From contig CAMLLF010000256.1 of assembly GCA_946480705.1 (NCBI GenBank), forward strand, positions 1-6,211: a stretch of 6,211 nt of DNA, read 5' to 3'. Made by a program: the position numbers and the translations under genes. Below the pieces are notes generated by a model, which saw only the letters and a list, made by a program, of their open reading frames with translations, searched no databases and was not told the origin of the DNA. Source of the stretch: an uncultured Lysobacteraceae bacterium. GTDB taxonomy: Bacteria > Pseudomonadota > Gammaproteobacteria > Xanthomonadales > Rhodanobacteraceae. Below, one piece after another: positions 5,581 through 6,211 of this stretch; position 1 is the first letter of the stretch; every line of letters starts with the position of its first letter.

Positions 5581-6211
5581 ATGCGCAAGACGCTGCGGAA
5601 ACTTGTACTGGCCTTGGCCTGCAGCGCGGCGCTGTCCGCACAGGCGCAGCTCGAGGCCGAGCCGGTCGACATTCCCGCGGGCGATCTCGTCACCGCGCTC
5701 GACGTGCTCGCGCGCCAGTCCGGCGCGCAGTTCGTGTATTCGGCCGACGAACTCAAGGGCCTGCGCACCGACGGCGCGAAAGGCACGATGACGGCCGGCG
5801 ATGCGCTCGAACGTCTGCTGCGCGGCAGCGGCTACGGCGTCAGGCGCGATGCGTCGGGCGCGATGGTCATCGTGCGTCAGCCTCAGCCCGCGGCGAAGAC
5901 GCCGCCGGCTGCGGCGACCACGGCCGCCGCCGAACGCCCGGTCATCGAACTCGAGAGCGTGCAGGTCACCGGCTCGCGCATTCCGCGCGCGCAGATCGAA
6001 GGGCCGGCGCCGATCAGCGTGATCACGGCGCAGGAAATCAAGGCGAACGGCTTCACGACCGTGCCCGAAGTGCTGCGCGCGATGACGCAGAACGGCGGCG
6101 AGACGCAGAGCCAGCAGTCGCCGAGCGGCGCGGACTTCTCGCCGGGGGCGCAGCAGGTCGACCTGCGCGGGCTCGGCCCGAATCACACGCTGGTGCTCGT
6201 CAACGGCCGCC
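5581..6211 (+). CDS. TonB-dependent receptor with STN signalling domain, 5' part
   Basis: The frame is open from ATG 5581 to the right edge: 210 codons of a protein that usually has 800-1000. Residues 1-23 are a signal peptide (MRKTLRKLVLALACSAALSA, then QAQ). Residues about 28-99 form an STN (secretin/TonB short N-terminal) domain (VDIPAGDLVTALDVLARQSG at 29-48, FVYSADELKG, LERLLRGSGY), the periplasmic part that signals to FecR. A Pro/Ala-rich linker (about 101-119) is followed by a TonB-box-like stretch IELESVQVTGSRI (122-134). The plug domain begins at about 140 and shows ISVITAQEIKANGF, then VDLRGLGPNHTLVLVNGR at the edge. It imports a substrate across the outer membrane using TonB energy and reports its presence to the FecR/sigma pair upstream. 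The substrate cannot be read from this part; the divergent peptidases suggest a beta-aspartyl peptide or polymer product. Confidence 0.92.
   Translation, partial: MRKTLRKLVLALACSAALSAQAQLEAEPVDIPAGDLVTALDVLARQSGAQFVYSADELKGLRTDGAKGTMTAGDALERLLRGSGYGVRRDASGAMVIVRQPQPAAKTPPAAATTAAAERPVIELESVQVTGSRIPRAQIEGPAPISVITAQEIKANGFTTVPEVLRAMTQNGGETQSQQSPSGADFSPGAQQVDLRGLGPNHTLVLVNGR

Noticed and set aside
4605..5786. A 393-codon minus-strand open frame over the FecR and receptor genes
   Set aside because: It crosses two well-supported plus-strand genes and their gap, and shows only Arg/Ala-rich composition.
5329..6186. A 285-codon minus-strand open frame over the receptor gene
   Set aside because: It is antisense to a clear signal peptide, STN domain and plug, with no recognisable motif of its own.

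Overview
The window is a high-GC bacterial segment, dense in GCG, CGC, CTG/CTC and GAC/GTC codons. It has five complete protein genes and one truncated gene at each edge. The FecI-like sigma / FecR-like regulator / STN-TonB receptor arrangement, and the receptor's 'VQVTGSRIPR' style of plug entry, point to a Gram-negative proteobacterium. A Xanthomonadales-type gammaproteobacterium is my best guess from general familiarity; the window has no marker gene that settles it.

Layout. Left edge to about 1.4 kb, plus strand: the last 64 codons of an unrecognised protein, then a 378-aa protein with a C-terminal membrane anchor that resembles the DUF155/RMD1 (YagE) family. Positions 1407-1591 are a convergent intergenic region. 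It holds two inverted copies of a ~30-nt hairpin element, each just 3' of one of the converging genes. From 1.6 to 3.7 kb, minus strand: a cyanophycinase-like S51 peptidase with a signal peptide, followed 98 bp downstream by an isoaspartyl peptidase/L-asparaginase of the N-terminal-nucleophile type. From 3.85 kb to the right edge, plus strand and divergent from the peptidases: an ECF sigma factor, its FecR-like regulator, and the first 210 codons of a TonB-dependent receptor with an N-terminal STN signalling domain.

How the genes may work together. The right half has the parts of a cell-surface signalling system (receptor, inner-membrane FecR, sigma factor). The divergent genes have the parts for degrading cyanophycin or related beta-aspartyl peptides: an exported S51 peptidase that would release beta-Asp-Arg-type dipeptides, and an isoaspartyl peptidase that would split them. 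The main observation is that GGGAT-N12-TTCGTC occurs in the same orientation and with identical spacing in front of both the peptidase gene (minus strand) and the receptor gene (plus strand). It is a candidate promoter for the locus's own sigma factor. This supports, without proving, a self-regulated uptake-and-degradation locus for a beta-aspartyl polymer or peptide. I saw no tRNA, rRNA, CRISPR array or insertion sequence.
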